From: Clostridia bacterium
GTDB taxonomy: Bacteria; Bacillota; Clostridia; Oscillospirales; Acutalibacteraceae
Assembly: GCA_017415515.1 (NCBI GenBank)
Contig: JAFQGI010000002.1
Location: 1 to 63,133, forward strand
Direction: 5' to 3'
DNA length: 63,133 nt
Shown: one piece after another, positions 9,598 through 18,593 of the stretch
Position numbering within the stretch: position 1 is the first letter of the stretch
How the letters are laid out: each line of letters begins with the position of its first letter
Made by a program: the position numbers and the translations under genes
Notes under the pieces: generated by a model
Told to the model about the DNA's origin: nothing
Seen by the model: only the letters and a program-made list of their open reading frames with translations
The model's database searches: none

Positions 9598-9951
9598 TCA
9601 TTCGGGCTGAATACCGTCCACAAAGACGTTGACCTTCTTGACGGTCAGACCGGTGGCCTCTTCCACCGTATAGCGCACCTTATTGACGATGCTCTTGGCG
9701 ATGGCGGCAATGTTCATGCCGAACACCACCTCGATGTGGATATCCACCACCAGGCGCTCGCCCTCGTTGCGCACGCGGATGCCGTCCTCCACCATCGCCT
9801 GGCGGCTCAGCACAGCGCGCAGACCCTTGCGGGTGCCCTTACGCACCATGCCCACCACGCCGTAGCAGGAGGAGACCGCATCACCGATGATGTAGCGGAA
9901 ATAATCCTGAGAAATTTCAATGGTACCGTACCGATTGTCGACACGAATCAT
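9598..9951 (-). CDS. Asp23/Gls24 family envelope protein (YloU-like)
   Basis: A 117-residue Asp23/Gls24 protein, a family linked to envelope stress. Typical features are GTIEISQDYFRYIIGDAV at the start, SCYGVVGMV, ERLVVDIHIEVVFGMNI, and the ending VKKVNVFVDGI. It lies 40 bases ahead of the FakA-like gene, the conserved yloU-yloV order. ATG at 9951 follows GAAAGG. Confidence 0.9.
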   Translation of the reverse strand: MIRVDNRYGTIEISQDYFRYIIGDAVSSCYGVVGMVRKGTRKGLRAVLSRQAMVEDGIRVRNEGERLVVDIHIEVVFGMNIAAIAKSIVNKVRYTVEEATGLTVKKVNVFVDGIQPE

Positions 9952-9990
9952 AGGAACACACCTTTCTGTTTAGGTTAAATCAAAACGTAT

Positions 9991-11487
9991 TTATTGCCAT
10001 CCGGCGATCCCGTGATAGGGATTGTAGCCGGTGGGGGTGACCACCGTCAAGCGGCGATCATAAGCGGCGATGCCGCCCCATCCGCACAAGGGAATATAAG
10101 GCAGGTCTGCCGCAAAGGCATCCAAAAATTCTTGCAGGGTGGTCTCGCCGCCAAGATAGCTCAGATAGGCGGCTTTGGCGGTGCTGTCCTCCGCCACGCC
10201 GTAGGAGGTGTCGCCCCCCAACAGCAATCCACGCAAGCTCATATCCGCGGTGGGACGGAACTCGCCCAAATACAGCTCGTATTCCCCCTCCGCCAAGGCT
10301 TGGCGGTATTCCTCCTCGTCCAGAGGAGTCAGGGCGATGCGTATGCCGCAGGCCTCCGCCTGGGTGCGGATGTGCTCCGCCACCACCGACCGATCCTGCC
10401 GACCGGAATAATAGATCAGCCGCAGCTCGGGTTGCTTTTTGTCGGAAACGGGATACCCCGCCTCAGCCAACAAAGCCTTGGCCTTTTCGGCGTCTTGGGC
10501 CGCAGACGGAAGGACGCACCCCTCCATCGGCTTCCAGGAAGCAGGCAAGGGGGATGCGGTCACCACCCCGCTGTCACCATAGACAGATGCCAACACCGAC
10601 CGATCCAACAGCAGGCTCAGCGCCTGCCGCACAGCGGGAACAGCCAGATGTTTGTGGGCGCTGTTGACGCCCAGCCACAACAACGTGTTCATCTCCACCG
10701 GCATGCTGGCACCGGTCACGCGGGGCAACTCGCCCTCGCTGAGGTCGTCAAAGTAATAAGCCAACCGCCCCGAAGCCAACGCATAATACCGCGCCGCCCC
10801 ATTGGGCAGATGCCGCAACGCCACCTCGGGAAACTGCACCTCGGTGGGATGCTGAGGATTTTTCGCCAAAAGCAAGCCGTCGTCGGTCTGCCGAAGCATA
10901 TACAAACCACCGCCGACAGGGGCTTGTGCCGCCGCATCGGTGAGGGTGGATGCTTTCACGATCGGGAAGGTCAAACACGCCTGTGCGTGCATATCCGGCA
11001 ACGCCAACGTGAAGGTGATCTCATTCTTCTTCCCATCACCCTTAGCGGAGGTCACGTTGGACACCAGCGAGGCGTAGTTCGGGGAGGTCTGCGCCGCCTG
11101 AAAGGACTTGACCACGTCCTCCGCGGTGACGGCAGAGCCGTCGGAGAACACCGCCCCCTCCCGCAGGGTCACCACCAAATGGGTGGCGTCGGGCTGGGTG
11201 ATCCCGGAGGCCAGCGACAGCTCAGGAATATAGCCGTCGGTGATCACCGTCAGGCTGTCGTACAGCAGATACGAAAGTTGGAGATTGACCTCCGTGGTGG
11301 CGGAAAAGGGATTGAGGGTGTCGTCGTGGCTGTATGCCAGCGCAAAGACCAACGGCTCCTCAGGGGTTTGAGCCGTGGGTGCTTTGGAGGGGGTGACGGT
11401 GTTGTCCGGCAGCTCGGGCACCTTGTCACAGCCGCCGAGCAGCAGCACGCACAGCACCAATGCCATGCACCATATACGCCGTGCCAC
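9991..11487 (-). CDS. ABC transporter solute-binding lipoprotein, family 5 (peptide type)
   Basis: A 498-residue lipoprotein. The signal segment ends in L-L-L-G-G-C and is followed by a Pro/Thr linker. The body has SBP family 5 features: LNPFSATTEVNLQLSYLLYDSL, a TVTLREG-like DGSAVTAEDVVKSFQ block, LWLGVNSAHKHLAVPAVRQALSLLL in the middle, and AKALLAEAGYPV. Such proteins deliver oligopeptides or nickel-like ligands to an ABC permease, but no permease or ATPase is next to it. The start is GTG at 11487, eight bases after AAGGAGG; the frame is open a little further upstream. It is followed after 39 bases by the Gls24 gene on the same strand. Confidence 0.88.
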   Translation of the reverse strand: MARRIWCMALVLCVLLLGGCDKVPELPDNTVTPSKAPTAQTPEEPLVFALAYSHDDTLNPFSATTEVNLQLSYLLYDSLTVITDGYIPELSLASGITQPDATHLVVTLREGAVFSDGSAVTAEDVVKSFQAAQTSPNYASLVSNVTSAKGDGKKNEITFTLALPDMHAQACLTFPIVKASTLTDAAAQAPVGGGLYMLRQTDDGLLLAKNPQHPTEVQFPEVALRHLPNGAARYYALASGRLAYYFDDLSEGELPRVTGASMPVEMNTLLWLGVNSAHKHLAVPAVRQALSLLLDRSVLASVYGDSGVVTASPLPASWKPMEGCVLPSAAQDAEKAKALLAEAGYPVSDKKQPELRLIYYSGRQDRSVVAEHIRTQAEACGIRIALTPLDEEEYRQALAEGEYELYLGEFRPTADMSLRGLLLGGDTSYGVAEDSTAKAAYLSYLGGETTLQEFLDAFAADLPYIPLCGWGGIAAYDRRLTVVTPTGYNPYHGIAGWQ

Positions 11488-11636
11488 CAAGCCCACCTCC
11501 TTCGCTCTGCAAAGGGCATAATGACGCACTTTGCATAATAAGCGTATGTATTATAGCACTTTTTTAATCAATAATCAAGATTTTTCTGCCCGAATGGAAA
11601 AATTCCACATCTGCGCGAAAAAATAACAAAAATAGG

Positions 11637-11664
11637 TTGTAATTTTTTCTATATATGCTAAAAT
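11637..11664 (+). promoter_or_regulatory. Promoter of metG
   Basis: -35 TTGTAA (11637-11642), 16-base spacer, -10 TAAAAT (11659-11664), in a clearly AT-rich patch. The roughly 70-base leader shows no T-box features. Confidence 0.6.
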
Positions 11665-11739
11665 ATAACGGTTAATGTGGTTTATTATGACCACTGACAA
11701 TAAAAACAGGGTCCATTCACCCTGAAAGGAGGCTCTCAT

Positions 11740-13698
11740 ATGAGCAAACCCAAGTTTTATATCACCACCGCCATCGCCTATGCCAGCCGCAAGCCCCACG
11801 TGGGCAACGTCTACGACATCGTATTGGCCGATATGATCGCCCGCTATAAGCGGATGATGGGCTTTGACGTACGCTTCCTCACCGGCTCGGACGAGCACGG
11901 TCAGAAAATCGAGGAATACGCCAATGCGGCGGGCAAGACCCCCCAAGAATACGTGGACGGCACCGCCGAGACCATCAAGGCGGTATGGGACAGCATGAAC
12001 GTCACCTACGACCGCTTCATCCGCACCACCGACCCCGACCACGTGGCGGTCATTCAAAAGATCTTCAAGAAATTGTACGATAAGGGCGACATTTACAAAA
12101 GCAGCTACGAAGGCAAATACTGCGTGCCCTGCGAAAGCTTCTACACCCCCAGTCAGCTGGTGGACGGCAAGTGCCCCGACTGCGGACGCGATTGCGTGGA
12201 CGCCAAGGAAGAGGCCTATTTCCTCAAGCTGAGCAAATATCAGGACAAGCTGTTGGAATATTATAACGAAAACCCCGATTTCTTTGCGCCGGTATCCCGC
12301 CGCAACGAGATGATCAACAATTTCTTAAAGCCCGGTCTCAACGACCTGTGCGTATCCCGCTCCTCCTTCAAGTGGGGCATCCCCGTGGACTTTGATCCCG
12401 ATCACGTGGTATACGTGTGGCTGGACGCGCTGTCCAACTACATCACCGGCTGTGGCTATGACCCCGACGGCTCCTCCGAGCTGTACCAGAAATACTGGCC
12501 TGCCGACCTGCACGTCATCGGCAAGGACATCGTCCGCTTCCACACCATCTACTGGCCCATCATCCTGATGGCGCTGGGTGAGCCCCTGCCCAAGCAGGTG
12601 TTGGGTCACCCCTGGCTGCTGTCCGGCGAGGACAAAATGAGTAAATCTAAGGGCAACGTGCTGTACGCCGACGAGCTGGCTAAGCGGTTTGGTGTAGATG
12701 CCGTGCGTTGGTATCTGCTGTCTCAGACCCCCTTCGCTCAGGATGGCGTTGTCACTTACGAAAATGTCATCAACACCTACAATGCCGACTTGGCCAACAC
12801 GCTGGGTAACCTGGTCAACCGCTCCATCGCCATGACCAACAAGTATTTCGGCGGCTCTGTAAAGAAGCCCGCTGCGTTGGATGCGCTGGGTCAGGAGCTG
12901 GCGGATGCTTGTAACGACACCGTCAAGAAATTCTATGAGCAGATGGACACCTGGCACAATGCCGACGCCGCCGAGACGGTGATGAATCTCGCCAAGCGGT
13001 GCAACAAATACATCGACGAGACCGCTCCCTGGGCTCTCGCCAAGGACGAAGCGAACAAGGAGCAGTTGGAGGGTGTGCTGTATAACCTGCTGGATTGCAT
13101 CCGCGTGTTGGGCATCCTGCTGACCCCCTTCATGCCGGACACCGGCGCCGCCATCCACGCCCAGTTGCAGGCGGCGGAGACCATCACCGATATGGACGCC
13201 GCCAAGTACGGTGCGGCTGACGGCTACACCGTGGGCACACCCTCTCCCCTCTTCGCTCGCATTGACGCTGTGAAGATGCTGGAGGAGATCGCCGCCGAGC
13301 AGGAGGCCGCCGCCAAAGCCGCCGAAGCGGAAGAGGAGAAAGAGGGCATCGTATTCCTGCCCGAGATCACCATCGACGACTTCTTCAAGGTAGACCTGCG
13401 TGTGGCAGAAGTCACCGCCTGCGAGCCCATCAAGAAGGCGAAGAAACTGCTGAAACTCACCCTCAACGACGGCACCAAGGAGCCCCGCACCGTGGCCTCC
13501 GGTATCGCCAAGTGGTACAAGCCCGAGGACCTGATCGGTCGCCGGGTGGTGCTGGTGGCCAACCTGAAGCCCGCCGTGCTGTGCGGCGTGGAGAGCCAGG
13601 GCATGATCCTCGCCGCCACCGACCACACCGCCGAGGGCGAAGAGGACGTCAAGGTGCTGTTTGTGGACGGTATGACCCCCGGCAGCGCCATCCACTAA
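11740..13698 (+). CDS. metG: Methionyl-tRNA synthetase
   Basis: Charges tRNA-Met with methionine. This 652-residue class I enzyme has the HIGH-type motif as H-V-G-N (20-23), a zinc knuckle in CVPCESFYTPSQL and CPDCGRDC, and KMSKSKGN (299-306). The C-terminal extension (about 545-652) is the EMAP/OB-fold tRNA-binding domain: DDFFKVDLRVAEV, then VVLVANLKPAVLCGVESQGM. Start ATG follows AAAGGAGG. The next gene starts ten bases after its stop. Confidence 0.97.
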   Translation: MSKPKFYITTAIAYASRKPHVGNVYDIVLADMIARYKRMMGFDVRFLTGSDEHGQKIEEYANAAGKTPQEYVDGTAETIKAVWDSMNVTYDRFIRTTDPDHVAVIQKIFKKLYDKGDIYKSSYEGKYCVPCESFYTPSQLVDGKCPDCGRDCVDAKEEAYFLKLSKYQDKLLEYYNENPDFFAPVSRRNEMINNFLKPGLNDLCVSRSSFKWGIPVDFDPDHVVYVWLDALSNYITGCGYDPDGSSELYQKYWPADLHVIGKDIVRFHTIYWPIILMALGEPLPKQVLGHPWLLSGEDKMSKSKGNVLYADELAKRFGVDAVRWYLLSQTPFAQDGVVTYENVINTYNADLANTLGNLVNRSIAMTNKYFGGSVKKPAALDALGQELADACNDTVKKFYEQMDTWHNADAAETVMNLAKRCNKYIDETAPWALAKDEANKEQLEGVLYNLLDCIRVLGILLTPFMPDTGAAIHAQLQAAETITDMDAAKYGAADGYTVGTPSPLFARIDAVKMLEEIAAEQEAAAKAAEAEEEKEGIVFLPEITIDDFFKVDLRVAEVTACEPIKKAKKLLKLTLNDGTKEPRTVASGIAKWYKPEDLIGRRVVLVANLKPAVLCGVESQGMILAATDHTAEGEEDVKVLFVDGMTPGSAIH

Positions 13699-13708
13699 GG
13701 TGAGCGAT

Positions 13709-14212
13709 ATGAACAAGTTTATTGAAATTTCTCCCTACGAGATGGAAGGAAATCCCTTTCAGATGATTGACAAGCAATGGATGCTGATCACCGCTGGTGA
13801 CAAGAATGCCGCCAACACCATGACCGCCAGTTGGGGTGGTTTGGGCATCCTGTGGCACAAGCCGGTGAGTTTTGCATTCATCCGTCCCACCCGCTACACC
13901 TATGAATTCACCGAGCGAGAGGAGTATTACTCCCTCTGCTTCTTCGGTGAGGAGTATCGGGACGCGCTGAAACTGTGCGGCACCGTGTCGGGCCGTGACC
14001 GGGACAAGATCGCCGAGGCGGGTCTGACCCTGCGTTACGACGCCGAAGCGCCCTATTTTGACGAAGCGGATACGGTAATGATCTGCCGCAAGCTGGCGGC
14101 GCAGGATATGGACCCCGCAGGATTTGTCGATACCTCGGTGGAGAAACACTACCACAACGACTATCACCGCATCTATACCGGTGAGATTACCAAGGTGTTA
14201 CGCAGAGCGTAA
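13709..14212 (+). CDS. Flavin reductase family protein (FMN-binding split barrel)
   Basis: A 167-residue protein resembling the flavin-reductase-like FMN-binding family. Residues about 20-60 hold WMLITAGDKNAANTMTASWGG, the usual FMN-contact segment, then SFAFIRPTRYTYEF and YSLCFFGEEYRDAL. Substrate and electron partner cannot be read from the sequence. A GTG at 13700 is in frame, but the ATG at 13709 sits six bases after AAGGTG and is preferred. It lies between metG and valS and is probably cotranscribed with them. Confidence 0.85.
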   Translation: MNKFIEISPYEMEGNPFQMIDKQWMLITAGDKNAANTMTASWGGLGILWHKPVSFAFIRPTRYTYEFTEREEYYSLCFFGEEYRDALKLCGTVSGRDRDKIAEAGLTLRYDAEAPYFDEADTVMICRKLAAQDMDPAGFVDTSVEKHYHNDYHRIYTGEITKVLRRA

Positions 14213-14232
14213 CCGATGAAAGGATGATACCA

Positions 14233-16938
14233 ATGGCAAAAGAACTGGCAAAGGTGTATGAGCCGCAGGAAGTGGAAAAGCGCATCTATCAATTCTGGAT
14301 CGATGGCAACTATTTCCACGCCAAGGCTCACGCCAAGGATAAAAACGGCAACGAGAAAAAGCCCTATACCGTGATGATGCCCCCTCCCAACATCACCGGT
14401 CAACTGCACATGGGTCACGCTCTGGACAACACCCTGCAGGATATCCTCATCCGCTGGCGTCGTATGCAAGGCTATGAGGCTCTGTGGATGCCCGGCACCG
14501 ACCACGCATCCATTGCAACGGAAGCCAAGGTTGTGGAGGCTATGCGTGAGGAAGGTCTGACCAAGGAGATGCTGGGTCGCGACGGCTTCCTGGAGCGCGC
14601 CTGGGCTTGGAAAGAGAAATACGGCAACCGCATCGTCAGCCAGCTGAAGACCATCGGCTCCAGCTGTGACTGGGAGCGCGAGCGCTTCACCATGGACGAG
14701 GGTTGCTCCATGGCGGTGAAGGAGGTCTTTGTCCGTCTGTACGAGCAGGGTCTCATCTACCGCGGCAACCGCATGGTCAACTGGTGTCCCACCTGCAAGA
14801 CCTCCATCTCCGATGCGGAGGTGGAATACGAGGAGAAGGACGGCCACTTCTGGCACCTGCTGTACACCGTGAAAGAGACGAGCGAGCAGTTGGAGCTGGC
14901 CACCACCCGTCCCGAGACCATGCTGGGCGATACCGCCGTGGCCATCAACGCCGAGGACGAGCGCTACAAGCACCTCCACGGCTGTCACGTGATCCTGCCC
15001 CTGCTGAATAAGGAAATTCCCATCGTGTGCGACGAGCACGCCGACATGACCAAGGGTACCGGCGTGGTGAAGATCACCCCCGCCCACGACCCCAACGACT
15101 TTGAGGTGGGTCGCCGTCACGACCTACCCATGGTGCGCTGCTTCACCTATGACGGTCACATGACCGGTGCGGCTGACAAAGCCGCCGCCGACGAATACAT
15201 CGCCAGTGGCAAAGCCGCCGCTGACGAGCCCACCGTGCTGGACTGCGGCAAGTACGCCGGTATGACCACCATGGAGGCTCGCAAGGCCATCCTGGAGGAC
15301 CTGACCGAGGGCGGCTACCTCAAAGAAGTGGAAGACCTCAAGCACGATGTGGGCACCTGCTACCGCTGTCACCAGACCATCGAGCCCATGGTGAGTAAGC
15401 AGTGGTTCGTGAAGATGGAGCCGCTGGCCGGCCCCGCCATCGAGGCGGTGGAGAAGGGTGAGATCACCTTTGTGCCCGAGCGCTTCACCAAGAACTACCT
15501 CAACTGGATGCGTGCCACCCGCGACTGGTGTATCTCCCGTCAGCTGTGGTGGGGTCACCGAATCCCCGCTTGGTACTGCGACAACTGCGGCGAGACCGTA
15601 GTGGCCAAGGATGCTCCCTCCGTCTGCCCCAAGTGCGGCGGCGTGCATCTGGCGCAGGATCCCGACACGCTGGACACCTGGTTCTCCTCTGCCCTGTGGC
15701 CCTTCTCCACCTTGGGTTGGCCCAACAACACCGAGGAACTGGATTATTTCTATCCCACCGACACGCTGGTCACCGGCTACGACATCATCGGCTTCTGGGT
15801 GAGCCGTATGATCTTCTCCGGTCTGCACTACACCGGCAAGAGCCCCTTTAAGACCGTGCTGATTCACGGTCTGGTGCGCGACAGCCAGGGCCGCAAGATG
15901 TCCAAGTCCCTGGGCAACGGCGTGGATCCGCTGGAGGAGATCGACAAGTACGGCGCCGACGCCCTGCGCTTTATGCTGGCCACGGGTAACAGCCCCGGAA
16001 ACGATATGCGCTATATGACCGACAAGGTGGAGGCAAGCCGCAACTTTGCCAACAAGCTGTGGAACGCCGCTCGTTTCCTGCTGATGAACTTTGCCGACCA
16101 CGAGATCACCCTGACCCTGCCCGCCGATCTCAAGCTGGAGGATAAGTGGATCCTGTCCCGCTTTAACGACCTGGTGCAGGCGGTCACCGATAATTTGGAG
16201 AAGTTTGAGTTGGGCATCGCCGTCAGCAAACTGTACGACTTTATCTGGGATAACTTCTGCGACTGGTACATCGAGCTGTGCAAGTCCCGCCTGCAGGGCG
16301 AGGACGCCGACAGCGCCCGCCGTGTGCTGCTGTACGTGATGACCGGTATACTGAAACTGCTGCATCCCTTTATGCCCTTCATCACCGAGGAGATCTGGCA
16401 GACCCTGCCCCACGAGGGCGACAGCCTGATGATTTCTGAATGGCCCGTCTATGACGAGAGCCTGTCCTTCCCCGCCGAGGAGAAGGAGATGGAGCGCATC
16501 ATGGAGGCCATCCGTGGCATCCGTAACCGCCGCGCCGAGATGAACGTGCCCCCCTCCAAGAAAGCGGATCTGTACATCGAGACCGCCTTTGCCGACACCT
16601 TCGCCGCCGGCGTGCCCTTCCTGCAGCGTTTGGCCTCCGCCGCCGAGGTGAACGTGGGCGAGAGCTTTGAGGTGCCCGGTGCTGTCAGCATCGTCACCGG
16701 TGCCGCCACCATCAAGATCCCCATGGATGCTCTGGTGGACAAGGCCGCCGAGCTGGCGCGCCTGGAGCGCGAGTATAACAACGTGAAGAAGCAGTTGGAC
16801 GGCGTGATGGCGAGACTGAACAACCCCGCCTTCACCGATAAGGCTCCCGAGGCCGTTGTCAACGGTGCCCGCGAGCAGGCAAACGCTATGCAGGAGAAGC
16901 TGAATCTGCTGACCCAGTCTATGGACGCGCTGAAATAA
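14233..16938 (+). CDS. valS: Valyl-tRNA synthetase
   Basis: A 901-residue class I synthetase that charges tRNA-Val and edits threonine. Motifs are PPPNITGQLHMGHAL with HMGH at residues 59-62, WMPGTDHASIATE, the editing-domain ATTRPETMLGDTAV, DTWFSSALWPFSTLGWP, and RKMSKSLGN with KMSKS at 555-559. The last 70 residues form the coiled coil typical of ValRS (LARLEREYNNVKKQLDG). The ATG at 14224 abuts the Shine-Dalgarno, so ATG 14233 is chosen. No T-box precedes it; it appears to be read from the metG promoter. Confidence 0.97.
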   Translation: MAKELAKVYEPQEVEKRIYQFWIDGNYFHAKAHAKDKNGNEKKPYTVMMPPPNITGQLHMGHALDNTLQDILIRWRRMQGYEALWMPGTDHASIATEAKVVEAMREEGLTKEMLGRDGFLERAWAWKEKYGNRIVSQLKTIGSSCDWERERFTMDEGCSMAVKEVFVRLYEQGLIYRGNRMVNWCPTCKTSISDAEVEYEEKDGHFWHLLYTVKETSEQLELATTRPETMLGDTAVAINAEDERYKHLHGCHVILPLLNKEIPIVCDEHADMTKGTGVVKITPAHDPNDFEVGRRHDLPMVRCFTYDGHMTGAADKAAADEYIASGKAAADEPTVLDCGKYAGMTTMEARKAILEDLTEGGYLKEVEDLKHDVGTCYRCHQTIEPMVSKQWFVKMEPLAGPAIEAVEKGEITFVPERFTKNYLNWMRATRDWCISRQLWWGHRIPAWYCDNCGETVVAKDAPSVCPKCGGVHLAQDPDTLDTWFSSALWPFSTLGWPNNTEELDYFYPTDTLVTGYDIIGFWVSRMIFSGLHYTGKSPFKTVLIHGLVRDSQGRKMSKSLGNGVDPLEEIDKYGADALRFMLATGNSPGNDMRYMTDKVEASRNFANKLWNAARFLLMNFADHEITLTLPADLKLEDKWILSRFNDLVQAVTDNLEKFELGIAVSKLYDFIWDNFCDWYIELCKSRLQGEDADSARRVLLYVMTGILKLLHPFMPFITEEIWQTLPHEGDSLMISEWPVYDESLSFPAEEKEMERIMEAIRGIRNRRAEMNVPPSKKADLYIETAFADTFAAGVPFLQRLASAAEVNVGESFEVPGAVSIVTGAATIKIPMDALVDKAAELARLEREYNNVKKQLDGVMARLNNPAFTDKAPEAVVNGAREQANAMQEKLNLLTQSMDALK

Positions 16939-16956
16939 TTAGGTATGTAAATCAAG

Positions 16957-16999
16957 CCACACCCGATGCCGTAATGGCGTCGGGTGTGGTTTTTGTTTT
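16957..16999 (+). terminator. Terminator after valS
   Basis: 14-bp stem (16957-16970 with 16976-16989, one G-T wobble), loop GTAAT, then TTTTTGTTTTG. Confidence 0.88.
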
Positions 17000-17027
17000 G
17001 GCAAGACGTCGAAGACGCCCCCTATGA

Positions 17028-17105
17028 TGCGGCGGGAGCAAGCCCCCCGCCCTACGACGCGCTACGAGGTAGGATAAAATTTGTAGGAGCGGCAACCTGC
17101 CACCC
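17028..17105. repeat. Intergenic repeat fragment, GC-rich type (R2)
   Basis: GGCGGGAGCAAGCCCCC-CGCCCTAC followed by a degenerate tail. The same core recurs at 18471-18500, again between genes. It is a short hairpin-forming segment and is not coding. Confidence 0.6.
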
Positions 17106-17181
17106 GTGTTCGTTACGCTCCGCGACCACCTCATCCGACCTCGCTATCGCTCGGCCACCTTCCCCTCGAGGGGAAGGCTTA
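17100..17181. repeat. Dispersed palindromic element R1, partial copy
   Basis: Right half of the R1 family: GACCACCTCATCCG, a small variable hairpin, then CACCTTCCCCTCGAGG and GGAAGGCTTA. It joins directly onto the R2 fragment, so the 17 kb gap is built from two repeats plus the promoter and leader of the next gene. Confidence 0.75.
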
Positions 17182-17220
17182 TAGCAAACCATCAATGTGT
17201 AGAAATAAATACAATCCCCC

Positions 17221-17249
17221 TTGCAACCCATCCGCAACTGTGCTACAAT
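17221..17249 (+). promoter_or_regulatory. Promoter of leader copy A
   Basis: -35 TTGCAA (17221-17226), 17-base spacer, -10 TACAAT (17244-17249). The two hexamers and the spacer length are identical to those of leader copy C on the other strand near 33170. Confidence 0.8.
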
Positions 17250-17256
17250 GAAAGCA

Positions 17257-17424
17257 CCACACAAAGTTTCATATTGTCTTTTGCCAGGGACTGTTTTTTT
17301 ACTTCGGTAAAAATGCAGGCTCTTATTTCGCATTTCCTGGTGAAAGACGAACAACTTTGTGTGGTAGCAAGTTGGAGCTGTGCATTTTTCGGTGCGTGGC
17401 TTCGGCTACGCACTTTTTTATTTT
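17257..17424 (+). promoter_or_regulatory. Candidate structured leader RNA with terminator, copy A
   Basis: Closing stem CCACACAAAGTT (17257-17268) with AACTTTGTGTGG (17353-17364). Second stem 17276-17288 with 17336-17348. A UUCG-capped apical hairpin ends in GGTAAAAATGCA; AAAAATGCAGGCTC (17309-17322) can pair with GAGCTGTGCATTTTT (17375-17389) as a pseudoknot. Three bases later comes terminator stem GTGCGTGGC / GCTACGCAC (17392-17413) with a U tract (17414-17424). The Shine-Dalgarno GAGGAGG follows at 17425. Copies B and C share this layout. The ligand or trans-acting partner is unknown. I do not recognise it as a known riboswitch or T-box. Confidence 0.7.
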
Positions 17425-17439
17425 GAGGAGGAAAGTAAA

Positions 17440-18336
17440 ATGGAAAAAGCATTGGTTCTCATCATCACTCTGGCTCTCCTATTCTCCGTTGCCGGCTGTA
17501 ACGACTACTACGAAAGAGACGATGACTCACCTCGTAAGACCCGTTCCACCACCAGCACCACGAAATATATCACTTTAGAGGAATGGTATGCCGATGTGGA
17601 TCTGTCTCAATTTTCCCGACACGGCCGTTCTACGGAAAACGATGCGATGTGGGTAGAAAAATCCGATTATACCGGCACCCAGTACGGATGCATCAACACC
17701 AAAGGCGAGTGGATTGTGCCTCTAACTTCGGAAATTAAAAGTGTCTCCAATTTTGATTTTTCGGATGCAGGTCTCAGCATAGTTATTATGAAAGGCAGCC
17801 AAAGAGAAGAAATGGGCGGTATCGCGGAGAAATACAGCGACGACTTCGGCGTGATCTACAATACGCAAGGAGAGGTGATGGAAAAATTTGAACTAGAGGG
17901 TGTTCTTTCTGAATGGACGCACCTGAACAACGGTAATATCTATCTTACGCAAGTCCGACCTTTCGGAACCAGCAACGAGTGTTGCCTTATGTACTGTGTA
18001 AACACTCGTCGATTCGTGGAAGTGGCGAGTCCCGCGTGGCAGAGCTTGTACAAGATCAAATATTCCGATGGACTTATGCTCGTTTATTCGCGGTCTTCTG
18101 ATACCCCGGGCACAAAATACTACGATGAAAGCGGAAGATGCTGTATCGACTTAGACAACAGCAACGAATACTACAGAGAAATTCTGTACGCTGATCATTT
18201 TGTAGACGGCCAAGCAAATGTAGAGTTCACCGGTATGGACGGAAAAATATACGCCGTAAAAATCAATAAACGCGGAGAATGGATCAGCGAACCGGAAGTA
18301 GTCTACAGCAGAAGATCCTTTGGTGACATCTTTTAA
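17440..18336 (+). CDS. Lipoprotein with WG-like repeats, downstream of structured leader
   Basis: A 298-residue lipoprotein: hydrophobic segment 3-18 with lipobox V-A-G-C. It contains a stretch like the WG (KWG) beta-repeat, GCINTKGEWIVPL, and weaker ones such as FGVIYNTQGEVM, IYAVKINKRGEWI. It is presumably on the cell surface; its ligand is unknown. The frame is open upstream through the leader terminator, but ATG 17440 has GAGGAGG nine bases before it and starts the signal. By eye it has lower GC than its neighbours, so it may be a recent accessory gene. Expression should be gated by the leader terminator. Confidence 0.72.
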   Translation: MEKALVLIITLALLFSVAGCNDYYERDDDSPRKTRSTTSTTKYITLEEWYADVDLSQFSRHGRSTENDAMWVEKSDYTGTQYGCINTKGEWIVPLTSEIKSVSNFDFSDAGLSIVIMKGSQREEMGGIAEKYSDDFGVIYNTQGEVMEKFELEGVLSEWTHLNNGNIYLTQVRPFGTSNECCLMYCVNTRRFVEVASPAWQSLYKIKYSDGLMLVYSRSSDTPGTKYYDESGRCCIDLDNSNEYYREILYADHFVDGQANVEFTGMDGKIYAVKINKRGEWISEPEVVYSRRSFGDIF

Positions 18337-18421
18337 CCGAAAGCTGTAACAACGCGAAATAGAATCCGTAAGGGACGGTGATTCCCACGTCCCGTTTATG
18401 CGTTCACCATTACCAAAGCGA

Positions 18422-18466
18422 AACCGCCTGACCGATTTCGGTTCGGTCAGGCGGTTGTTTTGTTGT
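18422..18466 (+). terminator. Terminator after the WG lipoprotein gene
   Basis: Stem AACCGCCTGACCGA with TCGGTCAGGCGGTT, then GTTTTGTTG. It lies about 90 bases after the stop. Confidence 0.8.
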
Positions 18467-18469
18467 GGG

Positions 18470-18550
18470 CGACGGCGGGAGCAAGCCCCCGCCCTACGGC
18501 ACGCAATGAGGAGAGATAGGGTTTGCAGGGGACGGTGTGGGCGTTCCGCA
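18470..18550. repeat. Intergenic repeat fragment R2, second copy
   Basis: GACGGCGGGAGCAAGCCCC-CGCCCTAC, matching 17028-17060, then a diverged tail with GGGACGGTG. A related GGGACGGTG segment is also seen at 18373-18381. Not coding. Confidence 0.55.
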
Positions 18551-18551
18551 A

Positions 18552-18590
18552 ACAACAACAGCCGCACCCGATGGGTGCGGCTGTTGTGTT
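18552..18590 (-). terminator. Terminator after the amidase gene
   Basis: Stem AACAGCCGCACCC / GGGTGCGGCTGTT with flanking CAACA, directly downstream of the minus-strand gene ending at 18594. The minus-strand tail reads GTTGTTGTTTGCGG. Confidence 0.7.
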
Positions 18591-18593
18591 AAC

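Noticed and set aside
11665-11739. Possible T-box upstream of metG or valS
   Set aside because: The metG leader is only about 70 bases with no specifier hairpin, no AGGGUGG-type box and no terminator. valS has no leader of its own.
17106-17426. Open frames running through the R1 repeat and leader copy A
   Set aside because: They translate repeat and hairpin sequence; the leader structure and terminator explain this stretch better.
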